DNA of 64,000 nt, taken from NCBI RefSeq assembly GCF_036084755.1, contig NZ_CP107968.1:5728501-5792500 (forward strand), read 5' to 3'. The position numbers and the translations under genes were made by a program. Below are positions 39,086 through 47,984 of this stretch, in pieces (positions within the stretch are counted from its first letter, which is position 1; each line of letters opens with the position of its first letter). Source of the stretch: Streptomyces sp. NBC_00370 (lineage in GTDB: Bacteria > Actinomycetota > Actinomycetes > Streptomycetales > Streptomycetaceae). The notes under the pieces were generated by a model. That model was not told the origin of the DNA. It did not search any database and worked only from the letters and a program-made list of their open reading frames with translations.

Positions 39086-42000
39086 TCAGTTCCGTCCAAC
39101 CTCGGGTAGGGTGAGGTGACGGTCAGTCAGATGTCCCGCAATGCGGGCGACTTCTGCTGTGTCGGAAAGTTCCGTGAAAGCTGCGCATGCGCGAAGCCAA
39201 AGCGCTCTCGCGCGGTCCGGTTCGTCGGTCTCGGCGCAGAGCAGAGCCAAGCTGTCGAGGGCGTGCGCGGTTTCCTTCGTCGCGCCGGTCCGGTCGGCCA
39301 GAGCGACTGCTGCCTCAAGGTGCGCCGTGGCGGACGCCAGTCGGCCGAGCCGGTGTTCGGTCATTCCCAAGTGGCGCAGAGCTTGGGCCTCTTCGTGAGC
39401 GGCGCCGATGCTCCTGGCCAGGTCGAGGGCTCGCTGGTGGTGAGTTGCGGCCTCGGCCAGCAGCCCCGCCACTTGATGGGCGACCCCCATTCCGTGCAGG
39501 GTGATGCAGGCGTTGCGGCGGTCTCCCAGTCGGTGAAAGGTGACAAGTGCCTGTCGATACAAATCCAAAATCGCTTCGAATTCCGTGGCGGCGTCCATGG
39601 TGTCCGCGAGATTGACCTGGGCGGTTGCCTCGTCGGACGCGCCGCCTGTGATGTGGAGTAATTCGATGCATTCTGCCAGCAACTTACGTGCTGTGTCGCG
39701 GTCTCCCATTTGGAGTGCATGATCCGACATGTTGTTCAATACATGGGAGACCTGTCGGAGATCCGCTGTCTCGCGAAAGCCGGCGAGCGCAGATTGGAAA
39801 TATTCGAGCGACGTCGAATAATTCGCGCGGAAGAGGTGGGTGATGCCCAGATTGTTGGCGCAGCGGGCGAGCTGCCAAATGTCGCCGGATCGCCTGCGGA
39901 GTTCCAACGCTTTTTCCTGGATGGCGAGGGCGTCGTCCAGGCGGCCCAGATTCCAGTACACCACTCCGAGCAGATGAAAAGCCGATGCCGCTACTTGGCT
40001 GTCGTTGATGGCGGCAGCCGCATCGAGAGCACTGTTTCCCGCTTCCATGGCGTGCTCGTAGTCACTGGCGTGGGAGCGGGCCGAGCCCAGGTCGATCAAG
40101 GCCAGGGCCTCGGCCTGTCGGTTGCCCTCCTCGCGCCAGTGGGCCGCTGCCGCCGTGTGCATCTCGCGGGCCTCCGGCCAGTAGCCCTCCTCGTCGAGGA
40201 AGCGCGCCAGCACGTGGGCCAGTCGCGCGGCCTTCGCGGGGCTGCCGTGATCTCTCGAACGGCGTTCGGCGGCGATCAGCGCCGCGCGCTCGTCATTCAG
40301 CCACTGTCTGGCGCCCTGCGCGTCGTCCCATCCATTTATTCGAATGTCGGATAAAAGTTCGAAGAGGTCGAGCTGGAAGTGGTGCGGGTATACGGCGCGG
40401 TCCGCCTGTGCGCAGGACTCCGTGTAGAAATCGATCAGGCGTTCAACGGCCGTGTCGCGTACGGCCGGTGGGTCCTCGGTGGTCGTCAGGGTGCGGGCGA
40501 ATTCGCGGAGCAGGTCGTGGTAGGCGTACCGCTCGGGGGACGGTTCACGTATCAGGTGCGCGTCGAGGAGTTCTTCCAACATCCTTTCGGATTCATCAGG
40601 TTCACGGCCCAGCAGAGCCGCAGCCGCGTGGAGATCGAAATCCGGCCCGAGGTGCAGGCTCAGCAGCCGGAACGCGGTGCGTTGATCTGCGGGAAGCGTG
40701 TGGTACGACATCTCGAACGCGCGCGCGATCTCCATCGAGAAGCCGTCCCGGATTTCGCCGAGCCGGCCGTCCTCCCGCGACAGCCTGCGGATCAGGTGCG
40801 CCGTCGTCCACGAAGGACGTGAGACCAGCCGGCCCGCCGCCAGTTCCACGGCCAGCGGAAGGTTTCCGCACAGCCGGGTTATCTCGGACACCTCCGCCTG
40901 ATCGCGACTGCGCTCCTCGCCCGCCAGCTGCCGGAACATGGCGTCGGCCTCGTCCGCCGTCATGACGTCCAGGAACAGCGACCGCACCCCGGGCAGACCG
41001 GTCAGCCGCCGGCGGCTGGTGATGATGACCAGCGACGGGGAGTCGCCCGGGAGCAGCGGGCGGACCTGCTCCGCGTCGGCTGCGTCGTCGAGGACGATCA
41101 CCGCGCGGCGGGTGGCGAGCAAGGTCCGCCAAAGAGACACCAACTCGCCCAGCTCACCAGGGATTTCGGAGGCGGGTACGCCGAAGATCCGTAACAGCGC
41201 GGACAGTGCCGCCTGCGGGGTGAGCGGGTTACGGCCCGGGGCGTGTGCCTCCAGGTCGAAGTGGACCTGGCCCGAGGGGTAGGAAGGGGTGAGGCGCCGG
41301 GCCGCGTGGACGGCGAGGGTGGATTTACCGATGCCCGGCATGCCGCTGATGGCCTGGAGGGCGATCACAGCGCCGCCCGGCCCCGGCCCCGGCGCCTGGA
41401 GCGCCCGCATCTCTCGTTCCCTGCCGACGAGTTCACCGTGGCTCGGCAAGGTGTGCGGCGCCGCCGAGACCGGTTCGGGCCGCACGAGCAGGTCCGCCAC
41501 GGGAGCCTGGTTCAGGATGAGTTGCTGGAGCCGCGAGAGTGCGCCGCCCGGCTCGGCGCCCAACTCCTCGCTCAGCCGGCGCCGTACGGTGTCGTACACG
41601 CGTAACGCGTCCGCCTGCCGGCCGCAGCCGTAGTCGGCGACCATCAGATGGCCCGCCAGGCCCTCGTCGGTCGGATGCTGTTCGAGCAACGTCGTCAAGT
41701 CCGGTATCAGCTCGGCGAAATGGCCCATCCGTAACTCGACGGCGATTCGGGTGAGCTTCGCGGCCAGATGCTTCTCCGCCATATTCGTCCGGACGCTTTC
41801 CGCCCAGAGGCCGGGCAGGCCCGACAGCGGCTCGCCCCGCCAGCCCGCTTCCGCCTCCTCCAGCAAGGCGAGTGCCTGGACGTCGTCCCCCGCGTCGGAG
41901 AGGGATCGCGCCTCCGCGGTCAGTCGCTGGAAGCGGTGCAGATCGACCTGATCGGGGTCGATTTCGAGCGTGTACGAACCCGCCTGCTGCGCGAGACGGA

Positions 42001-42256
42001 CATCGCCGTCCGCGCTGTCGAGTCTTCGGCGGATCCGCGCCGCGTACACATGCAGGCTCGCCCGTGGCTTGCGGGGCGGATTGTCGTCCCACAGCCGGTG
42101 GATCAGGGTGTCGAGGGGGACGGGGCGGCCGGCGTCCACGGCCAGCGCGGCCAGCGTCAGCCCCTCCCGGGCGGTGCCGAGGGCGTCACGGCGACCGCCG
42201 GAGCGTAATTCCACCGGCCCCAGGATGAGTATCTCGAAGGTCACCAGCGCCCCCAT
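39086..42256 (-). CDS. SARP family regulator with NB-ARC ATPase and TPR domains (AfsR-like)
   Basis: A 1056-residue regulator. An OmpR-type winged helix (~5-100; RLWDDNPPRKPRASLHVYAARIRRRL) and a BTAD domain (~105-250; DALRVYDTVRRRLSEELGAEPG) make the SARP part. A STAND ATPase follows (~275-620) with P-loop SGMPGIGKST (~307), Walker B AVIVLDDAAD and GNLPLAVELAAGRL. About ten TPR-like repeats (~640-1030) complete it. At least six TTA codons (starting at 39659, 40352, 41192, 41603, 41732 and 42206 on the plus-strand scale) predict dependence on the bldA tRNA. ATG 42256 is used; GTG 42244 is an alternative. Divergent from another NB-ARC-TPR gene. Confidence 0.9.
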   Translation of the reverse strand: MGALVTFEILILGPVELRSGGRRDALGTAREGLTLAALAVDAGRPVPLDTLIHRLWDDNPPRKPRASLHVYAARIRRRLDSADGDVRLAQQAGSYTLEIDPDQVDLHRFQRLTAEARSLSDAGDDVQALALLEEAEAGWRGEPLSGLPGLWAESVRTNMAEKHLAAKLTRIAVELRMGHFAELIPDLTTLLEQHPTDEGLAGHLMVADYGCGRQADALRVYDTVRRRLSEELGAEPGGALSRLQQLILNQAPVADLLVRPEPVSAAPHTLPSHGELVGREREMRALQAPGPGPGGAVIALQAISGMPGIGKSTLAVHAARRLTPSYPSGQVHFDLEAHAPGRNPLTPQAALSALLRIFGVPASEIPGELGELVSLWRTLLATRRAVIVLDDAADAEQVRPLLPGDSPSLVIITSRRRLTGLPGVRSLFLDVMTADEADAMFRQLAGEERSRDQAEVSEITRLCGNLPLAVELAAGRLVSRPSWTTAHLIRRLSREDGRLGEIRDGFSMEIARAFEMSYHTLPADQRTAFRLLSLHLGPDFDLHAAAALLGREPDESERMLEELLDAHLIREPSPERYAYHDLLREFARTLTTTEDPPAVRDTAVERLIDFYTESCAQADRAVYPHHFQLDLFELLSDIRINGWDDAQGARQWLNDERAALIAAERRSRDHGSPAKAARLAHVLARFLDEEGYWPEAREMHTAAAAHWREEGNRQAEALALIDLGSARSHASDYEHAMEAGNSALDAAAAINDSQVAASAFHLLGVVYWNLGRLDDALAIQEKALELRRRSGDIWQLARCANNLGITHLFRANYSTSLEYFQSALAGFRETADLRQVSHVLNNMSDHALQMGDRDTARKLLAECIELLHITGGASDEATAQVNLADTMDAATEFEAILDLYRQALVTFHRLGDRRNACITLHGMGVAHQVAGLLAEAATHHQRALDLARSIGAAHEEAQALRHLGMTEHRLGRLASATAHLEAAVALADRTGATKETAHALDSLALLCAETDEPDRARALWLRACAAFTELSDTAEVARIAGHLTDRHLTLPEVGRN

Positions 42257-42391
42257 ACCCGGTCCGCTGCCCGCGGGCCCCTGCCAAAGGGTCCCACGAT
42301 GTCAACTTCGGTCAAAAGGTGGCGTCAGTTGAATACTTATCTTGGCTTGAACGTTCATTAGCTGAATTATTCAGTCTGCAATAGACAAAGT
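42257..42391. promoter_or_regulatory. AT-richer divergent promoter region between the two STAND regulator genes
   Basis: Unusually A/T-rich for this genome, especially 42300-42391 (for example TGAATACTTATCTTGG and GCTGAATTATTCAGTC). TGAATTATTCA at 42353-42363 is an 11-nt near-perfect palindrome that could bind a regulator of either gene. No certain -10/-35 pair. Confidence 0.45.
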
Positions 42392-44938
42392 ATGGGTAAG
42401 TTCCGATCAATCAATGGGCAGGCGCCTCTTCTGGCCGGCCGCGACCGGACGTCGGGGAGAATGCACTTACGGGGGAGGGCGGTTGCATTGGGCGAGGTCA
42501 CGGCTGTCGAGCTGCGTGTGGCTATGACGCAGGCATATGCCAGACCGGGTGTGTGGCGGGCTCTCGTCGGCGCGCTGGAAGGCGTGAGGGGCGTGGATCC
42601 GGCGACGGTGTTACGGGTGCGGGCGGCGGCGGAGGGCGACGTCGGTGGGTTGGCTGACGAGCTGGCCGAACAGGCATCCACAGCACCGGAGTTTGCTCGG
42701 GCGTTGCGGGGGTGGGTCGATGCGGGCGGGGGAGTGGGAGGGCCGGTCGGCAACACCGTCTCCGGTGACACGTCGATCGACGGGCACCTCGTCCAGGCGC
42801 ACCACATCCAGGGCGGAGTGCACTTCCACGCCCCGGCCTCCGTCGCCGTACCGGCCGCTCCCGCCGTCCCGCGTCAACTGCTGCCCGTACCTGCCGACTT
42901 CACCGGGCGTACGAGCGAACTCGCCACCTTGGACGAGCTGGTGGGCCGGCCCTTCGGCGGGCCCGCGATCGTCGTCATCAGCGGCTCACCCGGGGTCGGC
43001 AAGACCACCCTCGCCTCCCGCTGGCTGAGCGCTCTGGCCGACGAGTTCCCCGACGGGCAGCTCTACGCCGATCTGCGCGGTCATTCAGGCCAGGACCAGA
43101 TGCCCGCCGGGCCCGGCGAAATCCTCGGCCAGTTCCTCCGGGCGATCGGCGCGCCGCACTCGCCGGCCGGGCTCGGCGAGCAGGCCGCCCTGTGGCGGTC
43201 GCACACTGCCGGGCTGCGGCTCGCCGTGATGCTCGACAACGCGGTGAGCGCCGCGCAGGTACGTCCGCTGCTGCCGGGCGGCTCCGGCACGCTCGTCGCC
43301 GTCACCAGCCGGTCCCGGCTGACCGGACTCGGCGTCGACGGCGCGGCGTTCGTCCAGCTCGGCGCGCTCGCCGTGAGCGACGCCGTCGATCTGCTGAGGC
43401 GCCGGATCGGCGCCGACCGGGTCGGCAGGGAGCCCGAAGCGGCCCGGCAGGTCGTCACCGCGTGTGCCGGACTGCCGCTGGCCGTGTGCGTGGCGGCGGC
43501 GCGGATGGCGGTACGGCCGCGGCAGCCGCTCGCCGCCATGGCCGGGGCCCTTGACCGGGACGGCGGCGCGGGCCGGCTCGACACCCTCAGCATCGAGGGC
43601 GGGTACGCCGTGCGGGGCGCGCTGGACGAGTCGTACCGCCATCTGCCGCCCGGACTGGCCGTGGGCTACCGGCGGTTGGGGCTGCTGCCCGTCGTCGTGT
43701 TCGGCACGGCCGTCGCCGCCGCTGCCTGTTCCGTACGCCCGGACGAAGCGGCTCTGCTGCTCGACGATCTCGCCGAGGTGAATCTGTTGGAAGAGCTGGG
43801 CCCCGATCCTGTCTCCGGCGCCGACCGCTACCGGTTCCACGACCTGACCAGGGCCCACGCGGCAGACCTGGCGGGCGAGTTGGAGACATCCGCCGACCGG
43901 CGCGACACCGTACGCCGGGTCGTGGACGCGTATCTGTTTACCGCCACGGCCGCCGAGGCCCTGCTGGCTCCGAGCCACCGCACACTGCCCCGCGACTACG
44001 CGTTCCCACCGGACCCCGGGCAGCGGCCGCCGTTCAGCGCCGCACCCGGCGCCTTGAACTGGCTCAGTGCCGAACTGCCCCATCTCATGGCCGCGTTACG
44101 AGCAGCCGCCGAACACGGCTGGGACGCCACCGCGTGGCAGCTCGCCGACGCGATGTGGCCCGCCTTCCTCCGATTACGGCCCTACGACCTGTGGATCGAA
44201 GCGCACGAGATCGGACTCGCCGCTGCCCGCCGCGCCGGCGAGCGGCAGGCCGAGAGCCGGATGCTCACCTCGGGCGGCACCGGACTGCGCAACGCGGGGC
44301 GCCATGACGACGCCGTGGAATGGTTCGCGCAGGCGCGCGAGGAGGCGGTCAGGGACGGCGACCGGCGCGCCGAGGCACAGGCGCTGCACGGCCTCGGCCA
44401 GTCGCACCGGCTCGCAGGACGGCTGGCGGAAGCCGCAACGTTCTTCACCCCGGCGCTCGATCTGCGGGAAGAGATCGGTTACCGGCGCGGCGCGGCACTC
44501 ACCCGGATCTGCCTCGGCGACGTGGCCCTCGCGGTCGACCGCCCCGAACAGGCCGTCCCGCTGCTCGAACGCGCCCGCGCGGACCTGCTCGCCGAACACG
44601 ACGCGTACGACGCCGCCCGCGCCCTGGCGTTTCTCGGCCGCGCGTCCGCCCGACTCCCGCGCGCCGGGCGGACCGTCGACGACATTGAGCGCCAACTGAT
44701 CGCCGCATTGGGTGAGTTCGAGGAGACCGGGTCCCGGCACTGGCAGGGCCGGGTGCTGGAGATGCTCGGCGAATCGGCCGAGGAACGGCAGGACGGCGCA
44801 CGGGCCAGGAACTGGTACGAGCAGTCCCTGGCCCGCTACGCCCAGGTCAGCGCGACCGACGTACGGCGTCTGGAGGAGCGCCTGGACCGTCTTGACCGGC
44901 CGTCCGGCCGGTCGCCGGACCGGCCGTCCGAGCCCTGA
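42392..44938 (+). CDS. NB-ARC and TPR domain protein (STAND signalling ATPase)
   Basis: An 848-residue protein without a SARP DNA-binding head. The N-terminal ~110 residues are a small helical effector-associated-like domain, followed by the linker NTVSGDTSIDGHLVQAHHIQ (~118) seen in many streptomycete NB-ARC proteins. The P-loop is SGSPGVGKTT (~196), GLRLAVMLDNAVSAAQVRPLLPGG is the Walker B/sensor region, and TPR-like repeats fill ~590-840. At least four TTA codons (42467, 42611, 44096, 44174) predict bldA control. The start is uncertain: ATG 42392 gives the longest frame, ATG 42461 and 42524 are alternatives. Output mechanism unknown. Confidence 0.8.
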   Translation: MGKFRSINGQAPLLAGRDRTSGRMHLRGRAVALGEVTAVELRVAMTQAYARPGVWRALVGALEGVRGVDPATVLRVRAAAEGDVGGLADELAEQASTAPEFARALRGWVDAGGGVGGPVGNTVSGDTSIDGHLVQAHHIQGGVHFHAPASVAVPAAPAVPRQLLPVPADFTGRTSELATLDELVGRPFGGPAIVVISGSPGVGKTTLASRWLSALADEFPDGQLYADLRGHSGQDQMPAGPGEILGQFLRAIGAPHSPAGLGEQAALWRSHTAGLRLAVMLDNAVSAAQVRPLLPGGSGTLVAVTSRSRLTGLGVDGAAFVQLGALAVSDAVDLLRRRIGADRVGREPEAARQVVTACAGLPLAVCVAAARMAVRPRQPLAAMAGALDRDGGAGRLDTLSIEGGYAVRGALDESYRHLPPGLAVGYRRLGLLPVVVFGTAVAAAACSVRPDEAALLLDDLAEVNLLEELGPDPVSGADRYRFHDLTRAHAADLAGELETSADRRDTVRRVVDAYLFTATAAEALLAPSHRTLPRDYAFPPDPGQRPPFSAAPGALNWLSAELPHLMAALRAAAEHGWDATAWQLADAMWPAFLRLRPYDLWIEAHEIGLAAARRAGERQAESRMLTSGGTGLRNAGRHDDAVEWFAQAREEAVRDGDRRAEAQALHGLGQSHRLAGRLAEAATFFTPALDLREEIGYRRGAALTRICLGDVALAVDRPEQAVPLLERARADLLAEHDAYDAARALAFLGRASARLPRAGRTVDDIERQLIAALGEFEETGSRHWQGRVLEMLGESAEERQDGARARNWYEQSLARYAQVSATDVRRLEERLDRLDRPSGRSPDRPSEP

Positions 44939-45239
44939 CCAGCCAGACGTACAGCAACGACGAGAAGCGCACATAACCCTCGGTGGAGAAAGCGGCCCCG
45001 ACCGGCAGCCACCTCACGACGACCCGGTCACCGGCGCGGGCCGCCGCCACACATCCGCCGTCCGCGCACCGTACGACGGTCAGCAGGCACCCCGGCCACC
45101 GCCGCATCGTCCGGCGGGCGAGCCGTAACGCCTCGCCGTACGGGCGGAGTGCCGTCGCGTGGAGCACGTCGGCGCACTGCAGCCACCGCTCGTCCACCCC
45201 GCCGTCGAGATCGATGTTCAGATGGCCGTCGGCGACCAT
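44847..45239 (-). CDS. Hypothetical protein coupled to the GT-B-like gene
   Basis: 130 residues: VNIDLDGG-like acidic start (MVADGHLNIDLDGGVDERWLQC), a central CLLTVVRCADGGCVAAARAGDRVVVRWLPVG, and a basic Arg-rich tail. No family recognised. It starts 22 bp inside the upstream GT-B-like gene on the same strand, so the pair is co-translated. It has one TTA codon (at 45126 on the plus-strand scale) and overlaps the convergent NB-ARC gene by 92 bp, the overlap covering its low-complexity tail. Confidence 0.55.
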   Translation of the reverse strand: MVADGHLNIDLDGGVDERWLQCADVLHATALRPYGEALRLARRTMRRWPGCLLTVVRCADGGCVAAARAGDRVVVRWLPVGAAFSTEGYVRFSSLLYVWLVRARTAGPATGRTAGQDGPGAPPDAVRRSR

Positions 45240-46504
45240 GTCAGCCCCTCCTCCGACTCCAGCGGTTCCGGCAACGGCAGTGGCCGGACGGCAGGTTGAT
45301 GGGCCGGTCGGCCGAGGCCCAGGATCCGGTACATCAGCTTGCGCATCAGCTCGTTGAAGCGGCCGGGCTCCGACGAGATCCGCGCCGCGATCCGCGCGTA
45401 CTCCCGCGCCGGGTACTCGGCCGCCGCGTAAGCCAGTTGCTCGGGCAGCGGGTGAGCCGGGGACAACGCCGGTGCGGCCTGTGCCAGTTCGGCCCCGGGC
45501 GACTCCGGGTTGACGTCCCCGTCAGGGAATCGGGCCAGCAGGATGGTCGCCCGCGTCAACGTGGCGTACAGCGTGACGGAACCGTGGTCCCCGATCACCC
45601 AGTCCGCCGCGATCAGATGCGAACGCCAGTCGGCGTCCGGCGGTACGACCGCGACGCCGCGCCGCCGGAAACCGGCCAGCCACGCCTTCACCTGCCAGTC
45701 GCCGTGGCCGGCGTGGATGTTGGGGTGCAGCAGCACCGCGATCCGGTACTCATGGCGCGGCAGCTCGGCCACCAGCCTCGGCAGCAGCGCGTCGATCCGG
45801 TTGAACGACGACCCCAGTCCCCACGTCGAGCAGACCATTATCAGCTTCTGCTCGGGGCGCAACCCCAACGCCTCGCGGTAGGCGGCGCGATGCGGAAGGC
45901 TGGCGGTGATCCGGTCGTGGTCGGCGTCACCGACCACCTCGGCCACCGGCAGCGCCTCCGGGCACCAGCGCTTCAGAGCCGTCAGGTCGGACCGGTGGGC
46001 CAGCGCGAACGCCTTCGGTACGACCCGACCGTCCCACATGAGGTACGAGCGCCCCAGCCCGCCGACCGTCCTCGGCTCCTCGCTGTCAGCCGTCTTGCTG
46101 TCGAGCACGCGCGACAGCTTCATGTGCCCCGCCCCGTGCGGCAGACGGATCAGCGGTGCGCGAAGCCGCTCAACTCCCTGCGACCCGGCGGCGAGTGCGA
46201 GGTCGAACTCGGTACGGACCGCCTCCTCCCACGGCATTACGGTGCTTCCCATCGCGCGCAGCGAGCGTGCCGCGCCCTCGTTGAACGCGTGCGGCGCGAT
46301 GGTGAACACCACCTGGATCCGCAGATCGGACTCCAGCAGTGGCAGCAGCTCGCGCAGCCGCTGCCCGTACACCTCCGTGTGCACGACGACCAGTACCTTC
46401 CGGCAGCCGGTCAGTGTCAGCCACTGACCGGTCTCCCGCTGTACCGGGCCGGTCTCCCGCTCTACCGGGCCGCCGCTCAAGGGCCGCCCTCTCACATCAG
46501 TCAT
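45218..46504 (-). CDS. GT-B-fold-like protein, related to CDP-glycerol glycerophosphotransferases
   Basis: A 428-residue soluble protein. The C-terminal half has features of the CDP-glycerol glycerophosphotransferase / capsule GT-B group: LIMVCSTWGLGSSFNRIDALLPRL, IAVLLHPNIHAGHGDWQVKAWL and AADWVIGDHGSVTLYATLTRATILLARFPDG (the HP and DHGS elements bind the nucleotide). The N-terminal half (VLVVVHTEVYGQRLRELLPLL, LIRLPHGAGHMKLS) forms the other Rossmann lobe. Streptomycetes have several paralogues; substrate unknown. Start at ATG 46504, before the MTDVRGRPL leader; a GTG nearer the fold is possible. Confidence 0.7.
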   Translation of the reverse strand: MTDVRGRPLSGGPVERETGPVQRETGQWLTLTGCRKVLVVVHTEVYGQRLRELLPLLESDLRIQVVFTIAPHAFNEGAARSLRAMGSTVMPWEEAVRTEFDLALAAGSQGVERLRAPLIRLPHGAGHMKLSRVLDSKTADSEEPRTVGGLGRSYLMWDGRVVPKAFALAHRSDLTALKRWCPEALPVAEVVGDADHDRITASLPHRAAYREALGLRPEQKLIMVCSTWGLGSSFNRIDALLPRLVAELPRHEYRIAVLLHPNIHAGHGDWQVKAWLAGFRRRGVAVVPPDADWRSHLIAADWVIGDHGSVTLYATLTRATILLARFPDGDVNPESPGAELAQAAPALSPAHPLPEQLAYAAAEYPAREYARIAARISSEPGRFNELMRKLMYRILGLGRPAHQPAVRPLPLPEPLESEEGLTWSPTAI

Positions 46505-46726
46505 CAGATCCCCCGACGCTGTTTTCGGACCTTTCTTCCGGGCCTTGCGTGACGTGACATGCCCCCGCAGGTCGGTCGGAGGCTTGACCGGGCCTTGCCG
46601 AAACCTTGCAGCGGGCCGCCCGTGCCGACACGCGCGCGGCGCGGGAAAACCGGTGGGCGCGGAGGGGGAGGAGTGACGACAATGCCGGGGCCGGTACGTG
46701 TGGGCCCGGCACGAGGAGTGACATCG

Positions 46727-47128
46727 ATGGTTCGCCGTACGACCGTGCCCGAGCTGTTCCCGCCGCCGGACTACGCGCATGCGGCGGTCGTCGACACCGG
46801 CCGGCGCCTCGCGTTCCTCGCCGGGGCCGTACCGCTCGACGCCGAGGGGAACCTCGTAGGGCCCGGCGACTTCGAGGCGCAGACCCGGCAGGTGCTCGCC
46901 AACATGGAGACGGCGCTGCGGGCCGTCGGCTGCGGGCCCGGCGATGTGGTGTCCACCGACGTGTACGTGGTGTCGCAGGACCCCGCCGATCTCGGCCGCG
47001 TGTGGGCGGTCGTACAGGCCGGCGGCCTGACGCTCGGCCCGCACACGTCCACGCTGCTCGGGGTGGCCTGCCTCGGGTACGCGGGGCAGCTCGTGGAGAT
47101 CACCGCCGTTGCCGAAGTGCCGAGTTGA
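46727..47128 (+). CDS. RidA family (reactive intermediate deaminase) protein
   Basis: A 133-residue YjgF/RidA-type protein, likely a trimer hydrolysing enamine/imine intermediates. Landmarks: AVVDTGRRLAFLAGAVPLDAEGNLVGPGDFEAQTRQVLANMETALRAVGC and a C-terminal VEITAVAEVPS; the catalytic Arg of the classical VNDVV..R motif is not obvious, so it may belong to a non-deaminating subgroup. GAGGAG lies 9 nt before the ATG. The stop overlaps the phosphoesterase start by 4 nt (TTGA). Confidence 0.82.
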   Translation: MVRRTTVPELFPPPDYAHAAVVDTGRRLAFLAGAVPLDAEGNLVGPGDFEAQTRQVLANMETALRAVGCGPGDVVSTDVYVVSQDPADLGRVWAVVQAGGLTLGPHTSTLLGVACLGYAGQLVEITAVAEVPS

Positions 47129-47907
47129 CCGCCCCGCGAACCGGCCGGGTCGCTGTCGTGTCCGACATCCACGGCGTCCTGCCCGCCCTGGAGGCGGTGC
47201 TGGCCGAGCCCGAAGTCGCCGCCGCGGCACGGGTGGTGGTCACCGGCGACATCGCGGCGGGACCGCAGCCCAACGAGGTGCTGGAGGTGCTGACGGGCCT
47301 CGGCGACCGGGCCGTACTGATCGGCGGCAACGCCGATCGCGAACTGGTAGAGCTGCGAAAGGGGTTGATCTCGGAGGTCCCCGGCGACCCCGTCGCGACC
47401 TGGGCGGCCGGCCGGCTCACGGCGGACCATGTGGCGCTGCTCGCGGGACTTCCGCGTACCCGGCGGCTGTCGGTGGCCGGCCTCGGCGACGTCCTCTTCT
47501 GCCACGCGACGCCGCGCGACGACGAGGAGGTGGTCCTGGTGGACTCGCGCCTCGCGCGTTGGGCCGAGGTGCTGGCCGGGCTGGACGACGACGTACGCAC
47601 CGTCGTGTGCGGCCACACCCATATGCCGTTCGTTCGGCTCGCGCACGGCCGCCAGATCGTCAACCCGGGCAGCGTCGGCATGCCGTACGGCCGGCCAGGC
47701 GCGCACTGGGCGCTGCTGGGCCCCGGCGTCGAACTGCGCGTCACCCACTTCGACACCGAGGCGGCGGCGGCCCGGCTCGGCGCCGAGTCCGGGTATCCGG
47801 ACATCGCGGAGTGGGCGGAGTACTTCCTCAACGCCCGTGCCGGTGACGCGGAGGCGCTGGCGATCTTCGGCCCGAGAGACGGCAGGAAGGGCCCGAACGG
47901 AGCCTGA
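47125..47907 (+). CDS. Metallophosphoesterase (calcineurin-like, YfcE/MJ0936 type)
   Basis: A 260-residue phosphoesterase with all metal-binding motifs: SDIHG (~12), GDIAAG (~41), GGNAD (~71; GNxD/E), FCHATP (~128), CGHTHMPF (~163) and NPGSVGMP (~182). The predicted start is a TTG inside the RidA stop codon (TTGA), which keeps the first strand VAVVSDIHG; no other start fits as well. Substrate unknown (phosphodiester or protein phosphate). Confidence 0.85.
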   Translation: MTAPRTGRVAVVSDIHGVLPALEAVLAEPEVAAAARVVVTGDIAAGPQPNEVLEVLTGLGDRAVLIGGNADRELVELRKGLISEVPGDPVATWAAGRLTADHVALLAGLPRTRRLSVAGLGDVLFCHATPRDDEEVVLVDSRLARWAEVLAGLDDDVRTVVCGHTHMPFVRLAHGRQIVNPGSVGMPYGRPGAHWALLGPGVELRVTHFDTEAAAARLGAESGYPDIAEWAEYFLNARAGDAEALAIFGPRDGRKGPNGA

Positions 47908-47984
47908 TCGGGCAGCTGTTGACGGGGTCAAACCAGCAGAAAACCCACAAAAGCCCGAACGAACCATCGATTACCATCGAACGC

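Noticed and set aside
45218..46504. Annotation as a translation initiation factor 2, a label sometimes attached to this family
   Set aside because: There is no GTP-binding motif; the HP and DHGS elements instead suit a GT-B / glycerophosphotransferase-like fold.
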